Shown here piece after piece: positions 35,718-45,239 of a DNA stretch of 64,000 nucleotides. The stretch spans positions 121,217,741-121,281,740 of the forward strand of contig CM041465.1 in assembly GCA_023213395.1 (NCBI GenBank). The letters run 5' to 3'. The notes beneath the pieces are model-generated. The model was not told the origin of the DNA. It made no database searches and saw nothing but the letters and a program-made list of their open reading frames with translations. Origin of the DNA: Cycas panzhihuaensis. Its lineage: Eukaryota; Cycadophyta. How positions within the stretch are numbered: position 1 is the stretch's first letter; every line of letters begins with the position of its first letter. Made by a program: the position numbers and the translations under genes.

Positions 35718-36131
35718 TCAGTATCCTTTCCAAGGATGATCTTTTTCATCATTTTGTGACTTTTCCTTGTGAATAGCAAACCAACTCTTTAGAATTTTGA
35801 ATGCTTCCGTTCCAGTATGTTGACCATAGATGCTTATGTTCTTGATTATGAATTCTTCAATAAGATGCCCGAATATATCATTATTCAAGGTATAATATAT
35901 ACGACAAAGTGCATCAACATTTTTAGTCTCAAACTCCTCTTTTTCTTTCTCTTGTTTTGAAGTTAATTGAATAGTGAGAAGGATAGGTTCTAATTCTGAG
36001 TAGCCTTTAAAAATAAATTCCCACAACTTATGCAAAATCAAATGATTTATTAACTTCCTTGACCATTTAACATAAGTCTCTTCGTTCAACCTTATTAGGT
36101 CTGGATAAGGTTCGATTGTAACAATTGTCAT
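35718..36131 (-). CDS. C gag-like protein, intact 137-codon ORF
   Basis: Opens at an ATG at 36131 with 'LIRLNEETYVKWSRKLINHL', then 'ILHKLWEFIFKGYSELEP', the tryptophan pattern of the DUF4219 Gag N-terminus. The helical 'NNDIFGHLIEEFI' and 'GTEAFKILKSWFAIHKEK' follow, as in UBN2-type capsids. It is short for a full Gag and lacks a zinc knuckle. The role would be particle assembly, probably using enzymes of an autonomous partner. It is the longest uninterrupted frame in C, but expression is unknown. Confidence 0.55.
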   Translation of the reverse strand: MTIVTIEPYPDLIRLNEETYVKWSRKLINHLILHKLWEFIFKGYSELEPILLTIQLTSKQEKEKEEFETKNVDALCRIYYTLNNDIFGHLIEEFIIKNISIYGQHTGTEAFKILKSWFAIHKEKSQNDEKDHPWKGY

Positions 36132-36689
36132 ATCATCTGATGCTTTTATATCCCTCCTTCAAATGAAGGCTCACTGCATAAATTCTTCAATTTGGGAAGC
36201 TCATATCTGTTGGATATTGCGTCTAATCCTTGAAATCATGACAATGGCTACCAACTAGTTTTCTTTCTTACTTCCTACTGATATATGTAAAGCTTGAAAT
36301 ATTGAAGTGGTTATCCACCTTAAATAAGACTGAATTCTTTGTCGAATGATTTTAGACTTAGTATAGACTTTCTTCTAAAGCTTTGCAGTAACGAAGATGT
36401 TCGCACAATATCCCAAGATCATGTAGTCATGGACCAATGAAGACATCACTTGGCCTTTATACTCAACTCAACAGACTTTATAAGAAACTCAGTTGTAAAA
36501 GGCTATGAAAAGCAGAAGAAACTCAGTTTTGTCTTTAATGAAGGCATATGATAGAACTTCCCATTGAGGTATAAAAATACACATCCTTAGTTGAGTATAA
36601 CAAACCCTTTGCTTCTGATCCAATGACATACATTATATCACATATTCAACCTTTACAATAGGCTTAGCCTCTCATACAATAGTATGTAA

Positions 36690-37140
36690 TCATCAGAATA
36701 GATGTATCCAGTGGTATGTAACCAGCAATATGTGTATTAATAGTAGGTATAATTAGTAGTATGTAACTAACACTTTACAGTATGTTACTAGTAGTATAAC
36801 TCAACAAAACAATATTTTTCCAGCAGTATATATAACCAATAACAACAATAGATATATGTTTTCGACAATATATATAACTAGCAATATAACTAGTGGAATT
36901 TGGCTTATGACCAACAGAACTTAGCATATGATCAGCAATAACAGTGTGAAAACAACAGTATGATTTCAGTAGTATATATAACCAGTAGTATAACTAGTAG
37001 AATTCAGCTTATGACCAACAAATTTCAGCATATGACTAGTAGTAACTCTAAAAACAACAGTATGGTTTCAGTAGTATATATAACCAACAGTATAACCGAT
37101 AGAATTCAACTTGTGACCAACAAATTTCAATAGTAATAGC
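36690..37140 (-). repeat. Tandem array of about 103-bp units in C leader
   Basis: Units start with a GTATATATAACC-type motif near 36863, 36967 and 37069, each followed by TATAAC, GAATTCAGCTTATGACC-like and AACAACAGTATG blocks. A partial unit lies near 36820. The array sits between the 5' LTR and the gag-like ORF. Confidence 0.8.
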
Positions 37141-37491
37141 AACAGAAATATGACATTAAAATAGCAGAATATACCTTAAACAACAGATCATAATCGACCA
37201 AAAGATAGCAAGTAGATGGTAGTAGATTTCAACAGAGATTAATAGTAGACAACAAACTAAAATACTACCTTTTTACCACAGATGCTATGATAAAAACATA
37301 CCAGGAAACCTCAATTGAGATTAGAACTGAACTTGGCTGAAATCTAAGCTCTATGATGATCTTCTCAGGGTAGCCACTGGAATTGTCAAACTCAGCTAAT
37401 TTCAGGAAAGAATTGGATTCTTCTAATCTTCTAGTAGACTTGGCCACCACTACAGATAGAAAGGACGAAGTTAAGACCTCCAAAATGCCTA

Positions 37492-37502
37492 CTTTGATAC
37501 CA
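37492..37502 (-). promoter_or_regulatory. C primer-binding site
   Basis: Reverse complement TGGTATCAAAG abuts the 5' LTR. Confidence 0.9.
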
Positions 37503-37850
37503 TGTTATGAAGTTACACTTTATGCATATCTGAAACCATACAAACAACGAAAAATAGCAGAAGTAAAGAGCCAAAAATATGGAGGGGATTCTCCATGTAT
37601 TGAATACCAAAAATGAAGTACAAAGTGTTTTTATATAGTACGATCAAGACCCTCACATTGTGGCCGACTTCATGAGGAGAAAATATCTTTATACTAAAAC
37701 CAACTTCAATGATATAATAAACATTTACACCATAACATAATTTATTCTGGTTGACTTACATATAGTACAATATGTATCTTTTGAGACTATATTTATTGAT
37801 GTCTTTAATTCCAGGGTTTGTCCTCAGTCAGTTGTGCATTATTCTTAACA
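37503..37850 (-). repeat. C 5' LTR (348 bp)
   Basis: Upstream LTR of the minus-strand element. Confidence 0.95.
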
Positions 37851-37855
37851 TAGGG

Positions 37856-38144
37856 ATGTTGGCAAGGTAGAAGTTGCTAGTTTGACTGATGAGGAAGGAC
37901 AACTAAAACAAGTTCTCCAAGGTTGTATTGGTAATATATATAATAGATGCCACCTGATGATGTAGGAGCAACAAAGGACAAAAAGGTAGTTGATTGATTC
38001 TCTCTGGCAAGCATGCTTTAATGAGCCTTCGTCTCATTGAGCAAGTGGGCTTCTTGTTCTTCCAAGAGAGGATGAACCACCTCTAGATGTTGCTAGTAAA
38101 CTTTTTGAGCCTGTATATAAAATTTTTGCTAAAATGACCCAATG
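37856..38144 (+). pseudogene. Unidentified captured reading frame in K, second part
   Basis: Continues the frame of 33337-33498 across the C insertion. It reads 'DVGKVEVASLTDEEGQLKQV', then 'LQGCIGNIYNRCHLMM', a TAG, 'EQQRTKR', a TAG, 'LIDSLWQACFNEPSSH', a TGA, and 'ASGLLVLPREDEPPLDVASK', ending in 'KMTQ' and TGA at 38142-38144. The internal stops could all be C-to-T changes from CAG or CGA. Composition and length suggest a cellular protein. I do not recognise the family. Confidence 0.6.
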
Positions 38145-38986
38145 AAGAAATGATAAGAAGTGAGAATGATTCACAACCCAACTGTGTTCACAAAAAAATT
38201 GATCCTATTTTTTGGCACTAGACTAAAAATTGAAGGTTAAAGTTGTCACAGTAGCCAATGATGAAGCTTTAAACCCCCATGTTTTATATTTTGTATTTTG
38301 TCATGGCAGTTGTGTTATTGCCTAAATATATACTTTTGTAGTAGACATATGATTGTGTGTTTTGTAAGTCCTTGTATTTCGATCAAAAGAATCATTGATG
38401 ATGGTATGATGATTTGATTCGACCAAAGAGTTGATGATATGATAGATATCGATTTTGAAGGCCTAAATAATTTAACCTCCTCATTTTTGTTGTGGGTGGA
38501 AGTTGGCATGAATACTACTTCCTTCACTTTATGTTTGTGACCAATTTTTTGGTCAAATGTTTATATTAAGAATCTCGCATGATAAAAAGTAAGATTGACA
38601 CTAGTCGCTAGACATTACTGGCCAAGGAGTCCAACTTGTTCCCAAATGTTGAGATTTATGGTATTTGTCTGCTCAGCTAGTTTGGCTTGCTCCCGAGATA
38701 TGCATTTGTGAATTAGATTGTTGTACGGGTTGAAATATAACCTAGTTGAAGATCTATTCAGTGCTGATAAATCATGTGTGCGAAGATATTACCTAAATGA
38801 CTGATCAACATAGAGGCTGGTTACCCATGTGATCCAGTGGATGGTGATATCTTTATATGGATGTCAGCAACAATTTTAAAATGAAGCATATGTATAAGCA
38901 CACTAAGTGATGTAGTTTGATGGCAAAGTGTCAGAAGAACAGAGGTTGTGATTTTTTATTCTAAGAAATCAAACATTATGGGGGGA
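38145..38986 (+). other. K 3' internal region
   Basis: No supported ORF; ends in the polypurine tract at 38981-38986. It may hold captured 3' untranslated sequence. Confidence 0.4.
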
Positions 38987-39217
38987 TGTTGGAATATAAT
39001 GTTTAATTTAAGGGTCATATAATTAATGGGAGGTCATTATGTTTTTAATCAAAGATTAATTAATGAATAGTTAGGCAGTTAATCTATTAGGTGGTTATAT
39101 AACAACCTTTAACAACATTAAACCATGAGTTATATATGTACATACTTGATATTCAACATGATATATTGGTTTTATTGAGTATTTGTCTCGTTGTTTATCG
39201 AGTGTGTGCATCCTTCA
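38987..39217 (+). repeat. K 3' LTR (231 bp)
   Basis: TGTTGGAATA to CATCCTTCA; longer than the 5' copy because of a small indel near 39070. Confidence 0.9.
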
Positions 39218-39429
39218 ATTAGAGTACAGAAAGACCCTGGATTGTTTGCATAGTGACCAAGTCACTCATGCTCACATTGGTGAAAGCGGGCTTTCAGCCC
39301 CTCAACTAGAAATTACAACTTAAGGTACATTTGCACTTTATAACATTATGTTACTAAAGTGACTCACATTTACATTACAATTAGAAGGTACATCAAAATG
39401 AATTAATGAATAAATCATTAATTCTATCA
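39218..39429 (-). repeat. Outer part of H 5' LTR
   Basis: From about 39240 it matches the H 3' LTR (about 20010-20207) and ends at the same ATTCTATCA edge. Confidence 0.8.
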
Positions 39430-40116
39430 TTTTGAACTAGTCTTTCTTATCAGTCATATGGTGAGAAGTTCCAGAATCTATAAACCAACCCTCCTTGGGT
39501 TGGGTGTTGGAGGTTAGTGCAGTAACAAAGTTTGTTTCTTCTTCATCCTCTTCTATTTGATACCCCTTGATATAGTTTCGTATTGCTTTCTTTCCTCGTA
39601 CAATTTCAATTCTCTTTTGGTGATAAAGAGATTCTAAAGCTCTCCAGGCTTTTGCAGCAGTGGAGGCTTCATCGATATGGGTTAATAAGGAATTTGCAGC
39701 AAAGAGGGTGATGCAGGCAATGGCATGTCTATCTCTGTCCTCCCAACTGGCCTGCTTAATCAGATCTATACTTTTACGATTTTGTTCTGATCCTTCAATG
39801 ATTTACCAGTCTTTCTTTGTAGAAAGAATGTCCTTCATTTTGATTTTCAAGGCTGTATAATTTACCGCAAGTAATTTATCAGAGTCTAAGAGAGAATAGA
39901 TGCAGGCCACTTTTTGAATGTGATCTATAGGAATGAGGTATAAACAACATGTATTGTATGGATCGGTATGACCTATGACTACATGGAAAAAAATAATGTA
40001 GGCTGGAAAAAACAAAAAATATCTCAAAATATAGATATTTTTAGTCACCATGATTAGCTTTTCGATCTAAGATCTGAGTAAAGAAAAGACAAACTCGAAG
40101 TGCCAGTGAGCGACTT
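39430..40116 (-). pseudogene. J gag and protease start
   Basis: From the right, 'LLAVNYTALKIKMKDIL' is the Gag start, then 'ASWEDRDRHAIACITLFA' and 'STAAKAWRALESLYHQK', a UBN2-type core. After 'EEDEETNFVTALTSN' comes 'GWFIDSGTSHHMTDKK', the protease site (near 39430-39490). The zinc knuckle and much of gag between 'GYQIEEDEE' and the protease are missing. Confidence 0.8.
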
Positions 40117-40335
40117 GTTAGTTTAATTCAAAGAGATAGACTACTGATGAGCAGGACTGAATTATTTCTTATTAAGGAGATGATCTCTTAAATATACAAC
40201 GAGACTTGTAACCATTATGACAGTATTTGAAACTGATTTCTAGAGACACGACACATGTCACATTCATGTGAGTTACATAATTAAGGGTTTATTAATGACC
40301 CTTTATAATACCTAGATAAAACATTACCTCTAACA
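40117..40335 (-). repeat. E 3' LTR (219 bp)
   Basis: Minus TGTTAGAGGTAATG; the polypurine tract (minus AAGAGAGGG) is at 40336-40346. Confidence 0.95.
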
Positions 40336-40339
40336 CCCT

Positions 40340-40930
40340 CTCTTAATGTTTTATCTCTCTCAATCCTATTTTGTCTCCTAGAAACTAAATCTTTTCTTTT
40401 CCTAATGACTTTGTCAATAGATTTGCAGTTTGTTTTGCAATAGGGCAATACTCCAGCTTGATTTCTTTATTGTGAACCTTTTCCCTTATGAAGTGGTGAT
40501 GGACTTCTATGTGCTTGGTTCTGGCATGAAGAATTGGATTCTTGGTCAATTTAATAGCACTCTAATTATCACAATATAAGGTTGTTGTTTGATTCTGAGG
40601 TTGATTCAAATCGATCAGAAGTTGTTGAAGCCATACTGCTTCACAAGTTGTAGTTATAGTTGCTTTGTATTCAACCTCAGTTGAGCAGAGTGCAATGGTA
40701 GACTGTTTGTTGTTGCACCATGAAATTGCAGTGGGTCCCAAGAAAAAACAGTAGCCATTGGTGGATTTTCTCTGCTCTATCACTTGCCCAATCTGAGTCA
40801 CAATATCCTATGAGTTCTCCCGATCCTTTTCGTGAGTAGATCAGTTTTAGATCGATTGTTCCTTGCAGATATCTTAGTATTCTCCAAGCAGCTTCCCATT
40901 GTCTTACTCTTGGTCCCTGCATGTACCCGG
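40340..40930 (-). pseudogene. E RNase H
   Basis: 'QWEAAWRILRYLQGTIDLKL', 'LIGYCDSDWASD', 'STNGYCFFLGPTAISW' and 'STEVEYKATITTTCEAVWL' are in order. The tail 'HARTKHIEVHHHFI' follows a stop near 40562. Confidence 0.9.
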
Positions 40931-41541
40931 TGTAGCACTCCAAAATATGGTCAAAGTTATAGCATATAAGCATTCAAATGATAGGCCTCTAAACGACGAT
41001 TCCAACGGTTCAGACGAAAGTCAATTCTGACATCCCTATCAAAAGTTATGACCATTTAAAGATAGCCTGCCGCTTTTGAGAAGTCAGAGCCGACTTCTCA
41101 TGATTATGTTGGGCGACTCCTCCTGCTCTGGCCGACTTCATTTTGTCCCAGTTTATGCGCCTATATATAGGGACTTTGAGATCATTCGAAATTATCCATT
41201 CGTGAAGCTCTCTTCTCTTCATTTTCGGCCTCAAGGCAAGTGCAGATTTTCGGCCTTAGGGCTGCAATTCGGGAGGATCCCGCCTCGAAGGGTTTGGCGA
41301 TTGTGGCGAGCATGCAATGTACTGTTGGAACTCTACTTATATTTTGTGCATTTTTGTATCATATTTTTGTATTTAACCTATAATTGAGGATATACTTTTG
41401 GATCAAAAGGTGTTTGCCATTTGTGAATTCGATCTATTTGGGTTTAGCATTTGTGAACTTTTTCTCTATTATTGTTACGTATGCGTGAATTCGCCCTACT
41501 CTGCTCTATTTTCTGTCCAATTGGGTAAAGGACTCGCTACA
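40931..41541 (+). repeat. D 5' LTR (611 bp)
   Basis: TGTAGCACTCCAAAATATGG to GACTCGCTACA. TATATATAGG near 41162 is the likely TATA box. Confidence 0.95.
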
Positions 41542-41586
41542 AGTGGTATCAGAGCTTCGTTCTAGGCAGTCGAAGAACATCAGAAG

Positions 41587-42110
41587 CAAATGGAAGAAAC
41601 CATCAGCAAATTGAAGGATAACCTAGCAATTGCACAAAACAGAATGAAACAACAGGCCAATCTAAAATGCTCAGAACAACAATTTGAAGTAGGAGATTGG
41701 GTCTTCTTATGCCTTCAACCATACAAACAGATGTCCTTACAGAAAAGAAACAATCAAAAGCTAGCACCTAGATACTTTGGTCCTTACAAAATCACTTCCA
41801 AAGTAGGTGAAGTCGCCTACCAGTTAGAACTCCCAGAAAACACAAAAATTCATAATGTTTTCCATGTATCCTGTCTAAAGAAGAAAATTGGGGAAAAGAT
41901 CGTTCCTCAATCCAACATACGAGAGCTCGATGAGGAAGGAAAGATGACGCTAGAACCTGAAGGAATCTTACAATCCCGCACCCGATCTCTTTGATCTGTC
42001 TGGACCTAAGAGCACCTCATCAAATGGAAGAACCTGGATATTGAAGACTCCACTTGGGAAAACGATGAATGGTTAAAACAATTTCCGAACACCCGATTGC
42101 TTTGAGGGCA
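41587..42110 (+). pseudogene. D integrase C-terminus and chromodomain remnant
   Basis: The 134-codon ORF (41590-41994) has 'KLAPRYFGPYKITSKVGEVA' and 'HNVFHVSCLKKKIG', the C-terminal module of chromovirus integrases. After a stop, 'HLIKWKNLDIEDSTWENDEW' (about 42016-42075) is the core of an integrase-linked chromodomain. These tails steer insertion by binding chromatin. Without a catalytic core it has no activity. Confidence 0.9.
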
Positions 42111-42134
42111 AAGCACAATTTCAAGGGAGGGACT

Positions 42135-42751
42135 TGTAGCACTCCAAAATATGGTCAAAGTTATAGCATATAAGCATTCAAATGATAGGCCTCTGAACAA
42201 CGATTCCAACGGTTCAGACGGAAAGTCAATTCCGACATCCCTATCAAAAGTTATGACCATTTAAAGATAGCCTGCCAGTTTTTGAGAAGCTGTAGCCGAC
42301 TTCTCATGATTATGTTGGGCGCACTCCTCCCTACTCTGGCCAACTTCATTTTGTCCCAGTTTATGCGCCTATATATAGGGACTTTGAGATCATTCGAAAT
42401 TATCCATTCGTGAAGCTCTCTTCTCTTCATTTTCGGCCTCAAGGCAAGTGCAGATTTTCGGCCTTAGGGCTGCAATTTCTGGACGGATCCTCTCGAAGGG
42501 TTTGGCGATTGTGGCAAGCAGTACAGGTACTCTGTTGGAACTCTACTTATATTTTGTGCATTTTTGTATCGTATTTTTGTATTTAACCTATAATTGTAGA
42601 TATACTTTTGGATCAAAAGGTGTTTGCCATTTGTGAATTCGATCTATTTGGGTTTAGCATTTGTGGACTTTTTCTCTATTATTGTTCTGTGTCTATGAAT
42701 TCGCCCTACTTTGCTCTATTTTCTGTCCAATTGGGTAAATGACTCGCTACA
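42135..42751 (+). repeat. D 3' LTR (617 bp)
   Basis: Matches 40931-41541 closely, with a few small indels. Confidence 0.95.
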
Positions 42752-42756
42752 CCCAG

Positions 42757-43800
42757 AGATGACTCTAACTGAGTAGGATATGTCTGGTCTAGTGGCTGTG
42801 AGGTAAATCAGACTGCCAATTAGCTGTCTATATAGGGTGACGTCAACTGATTGTTCTTCTTTATCTGCTACCAAGTCGCAGTTGATCTCCATAGGTGTTG
42901 TGCATGGATTGCATTCTGTCATCCTGAATAGCAGGTCGTTTATGTACTTGCTTCTTGAGAGGGAAATATATTCTTGTTGCTGACTCACTTCAAATCCCAA
43001 GAAATAGTTGACAAGACTAAGATCTATCATTTCGAATTTCTTTTCTAATTGCCCTTTTATCTCTATAATTGTTTTATCATCATTCCCTATGAGGATCCTA
43101 TCATCTACATAAATAGCAATTATGGTAATTAAACCATCCCCTTTTCTTGTGTATAGGCTGGAATCTGAGCTATAACGTTGGGACCTGTTGTGGCACAAAT
43201 GCTGATCTAGTTTAGCGTACCATGCACAAGGGGTTTGTTTTAGCCCATACAGAGCCTTTTTTAATTTGCACACCAAGTGTTCTTGTCCTTCTTTATGTAG
43301 CCTTCAAGTTGTGCCATATACACATCTTCTTCAAGATCACCATTCAAGAATGCACTCTTTACATCCAACTAGAAGATTTTTCAGTTGTGTATTGCTGCAA
43401 GTGCAATCACAGTTCTTACTGTGTCTAACTTTGCTACAGGAGAGAAGGTTTCCTTAAAATCAATTCTAGTCGTTTGGGTATACCCTTTTGTAACAAGATG
43501 GCCTTTATGTTTTTCGATTTTCCCGTTAACCCCTTCCTTGACATAACCCATTTGCAGTTAACTATGGGTTTGTCTGGAGGAGGTTCTACCGGGTCCCATG
43601 TTTGATTTCTAACAAGTGAGTCCATCTCAGCATCCATAACTGCCTTGCATTTTGGTTGATCCTGAGCCTGTTGGAAAGATTGAGGTTCAGTTCGGTTGAA
43701 CAGTGCTTTTGGCTTCTTGTTTGGTGAACAAGTACGCTTCGTCCTCCTTCAATGGTTTTGATAAACCATTTGGGCAATTTCTTTTCCTTTCTTGAGTCTT
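42757..43800 (-). pseudogene. E reverse transcriptase
   Basis: 'NQTWDPVEPPPDKPIVNCKW' (43434-43637), then 'MVCKLKKALYGLKQTPCAWY' and the catalytic YVDD in 'IIAIYVDDRILIGND' (42716-43276). 'NYFLGFEVSQQQ' and 'LYRQLIGSLIYLTATRPDIS' run up to the D insertion. At least one frameshift lies near 43440. Confidence 0.9.
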
Positions 43801-44327
43801 CTCTTGCTTCTGAGTGTTATGAATAAGAGTCTGCTTCCTGTGTTGAACTTCCTTCTTCAGTTGGGTCTATGTGAGACGAAGATGATTCGAGCAGTGGTAT
43901 CTCTTCTGTAGTAATGTTCAGAGTTTCTTCTGTGGAGACTTCTCTACTTGAGTTCTTTATTTCTTCCTCAATTATTTTGATTTGAGATTGGGAATTCAAG
44001 CTTTCTTCATTAAAAACCACATCTCTACTAACATATATCTTGTTTGTTTTCGGATCAATGCATTTATAGGCTTTTGAATTCTTACTATACCCTATCATGA
44101 TGCATTCTATGCTTTTTGCATTAATTTTTGATCTTCTTTTATTTGGTATATGTACATAGGCTTGACTACCAAATACTTTAAGTAAACTGACATCTAGTTT
44201 CTTACCTATCTATGCTTCTTCAGGCGTGACATCCTCCAAGGCTTTAGTTGGACTCCTATTTATAAGGTAGCAGGCTGTATTGGTATACGCTTAATATGAT
44301 TTGGAACACCTTTTCGTGAACCATGCT
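43801..44327 (-). pseudogene. E integrase tail and linker
   Basis: 'MIGYSKNSKAYKCIDPKTNK', then 'IYVSRDVVFNEESL', as in copia integrase C-termini, followed by an acidic serine-rich linker to RT (43817-44098). The 44099-44327 part reads 'NRSPTKALEDVTPEEA' with stops. Confidence 0.8.
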
Positions 44328-45239
44328 TCAAGCCATCTCCATTAGGGTTCTGTTTTTTCTCTCAGCAACCCCATTGGATTGTGGAGTGTAGGGCGTGGTG
44401 ACTTGTCTCTGTATCCCATTCCGCTTGCAATAGGTTAGGAATTCATTGGAAATGTACTCCCCTCCTCGATTACATCTGATACACTTTATTTTGGTTTTAG
44501 ATTCTAGTTCTACTTCAGCTTTAAACTCCTTGAAGACTTCAAGGACTTCTGATTTGTTATGCAAGAAGTATACCCAAACCTTTCTAGTAAAATCATCAAT
44601 AAAGGTTAAGAAATATCTGCAACCGTTTATTGAAAGTGGTGTGAGTGGTCCACAAAGGTCTGTGTGAATTAATTCCAATTTGCTTTGTGTTCTCCATTTG
44701 CTTTCTTTGAAAGGTAGTGTATGATGCTTTCCAAATTGGCATCCTTTACAAACAAAATTTTCTGAAGAGATGTAAAGCAGTCCATGTACTATATCATGTT
44801 TTTTTATTTGCTTTAAAGTTCCTATTGGTAGATGCCCATACGTCAAATGCCACATTTTATTATCAGAATTCACAACAGTACAAACTTTTGGACCTAGACT
44901 GGGTATTACAAGATCTGAAACCAGTTTATACAGATCATTGCTCCTAACACCTTTTGCTATTATTTCTCCATTGTTTTTCATATCCAATATGTGATAAAGA
45001 CCTTCTCCATTATATTCCTTTGATCCTACTGACAATGTAACCACAAATGTTGTTTCCTCCTCTTCCTCTTCAATTTGTTCTTTGCTATAGCTATCCATTT
45101 GTCTTTTCCCTCTTTGAATATCTGCTCTCCTTTGAGGACATTGATAGGGATAATGTCCTGATTGCTTGCAATGATAGCACATATTGAATGCTCTGCAGGC
45201 ACTAGCAAAATGTCCAGGTCTACCACAACTGAAACACAT
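44328..45239 (-). pseudogene. E zinc knuckles fused to integrase, protease missing
   Basis: A 303-codon open frame, the longest in the window. It starts with two CX2CX4HX4C knuckles (CFSCGRPGHFASAC and CYHCKQSGHYPYQC), then an acidic run. The integrase zinc domain ('WHLTYGHLPIGTLKQI', 'CKGCQFGKHH'), 'HTDLCGPLTPLSINGCRYF', 'FIDDFTRKVW' and 'PYTPQSNGVAERKNRTLMEM' follow. No DSGA/S protease motif lies between knuckles and integrase. The second catalytic site reads RCNRGGEY instead of SDxGGEY, so the aspartate is lost. Confidence 0.9.

Larger units (their letters stand above)
33499..37850 (-). mobile_element. Pol-less LTR element C (minus), complete ends
   Basis: LTRs 33499-33847 and 37503-37850 start and end alike (minus strand TGTTAAGAATAATG to CTTCATAACA). 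The primer site is 37492-37502 and the polypurine tract (minus AAGGGAGGA) is at 33848-33857. Flanks TAAGG (33494-33498) and TAGGG (37851-37855) differ by one base. The 3.65 kb interior encodes a gag-like ORF and an ORF with a basic run, with no protease, integrase or RT motif on either strand. It is a structurally complete, non-autonomous element of 4352 bp. Confidence 0.9.
25690..39217 (+). mobile_element. Gene-carrying non-autonomous LTR element K, split by L and C
   Basis: 5' LTR 25690-25904 and 3' LTR 38987-39217 share start TGTTGGAATATAATG and end GCATCCTTCA. A TGGTATTAGAGC primer site follows the first, and a GGGGGGA polypurine tract precedes the second. Flanks ATTTG (25685-25689) and ATTAG (39218-39222) form a one-mismatch target duplication. 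Without L (27202-33220) and C (33499-37850), the internal part is about 2.7 kb. It has only a trace of gag, no pol, an XRI1-like coding remnant and a second cellular-type frame. Confidence 0.8.
19758..39429 (-). mobile_element. Copia element H (minus), split by K
   Basis: 3' LTR about 19758-20207, pol and gag 20208-24440, upstream region 24441-25689, then element K, then the outer part of the 5' LTR (39218-39429). The 39240-39429 part matches the 3' LTR at about 20010-20207 almost base for base, including the shared edge ATTCTATCA. The sequence between gag and K does not clearly match the 3' LTR, so the 5' side is rearranged. Confidence 0.75.
40931..42751 (+). mobile_element. Gypsy deletion derivative D (1821 bp)
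   Basis: LTRs 40931-41541 and 42135-42751 are bounded by CCCGG (40926-40930) and CCCAG (42752-42756), one mismatch at a CpG. The primer site TGGTATCAGAGC (41544-41555) follows the first LTR, and a GGGAGGGAC-type polypurine tract precedes the second. Only the integrase C-terminus and a chromodomain-like tail remain between them. Gag, protease, RT and the integrase core are gone. Confidence 0.95.

Noticed and set aside
36690-37140. Tandem units in C as a CRISPR array
   Set aside because: Units are about 103 bp, diverged throughout with no constant repeat and variable spacer, and the host is a plant.
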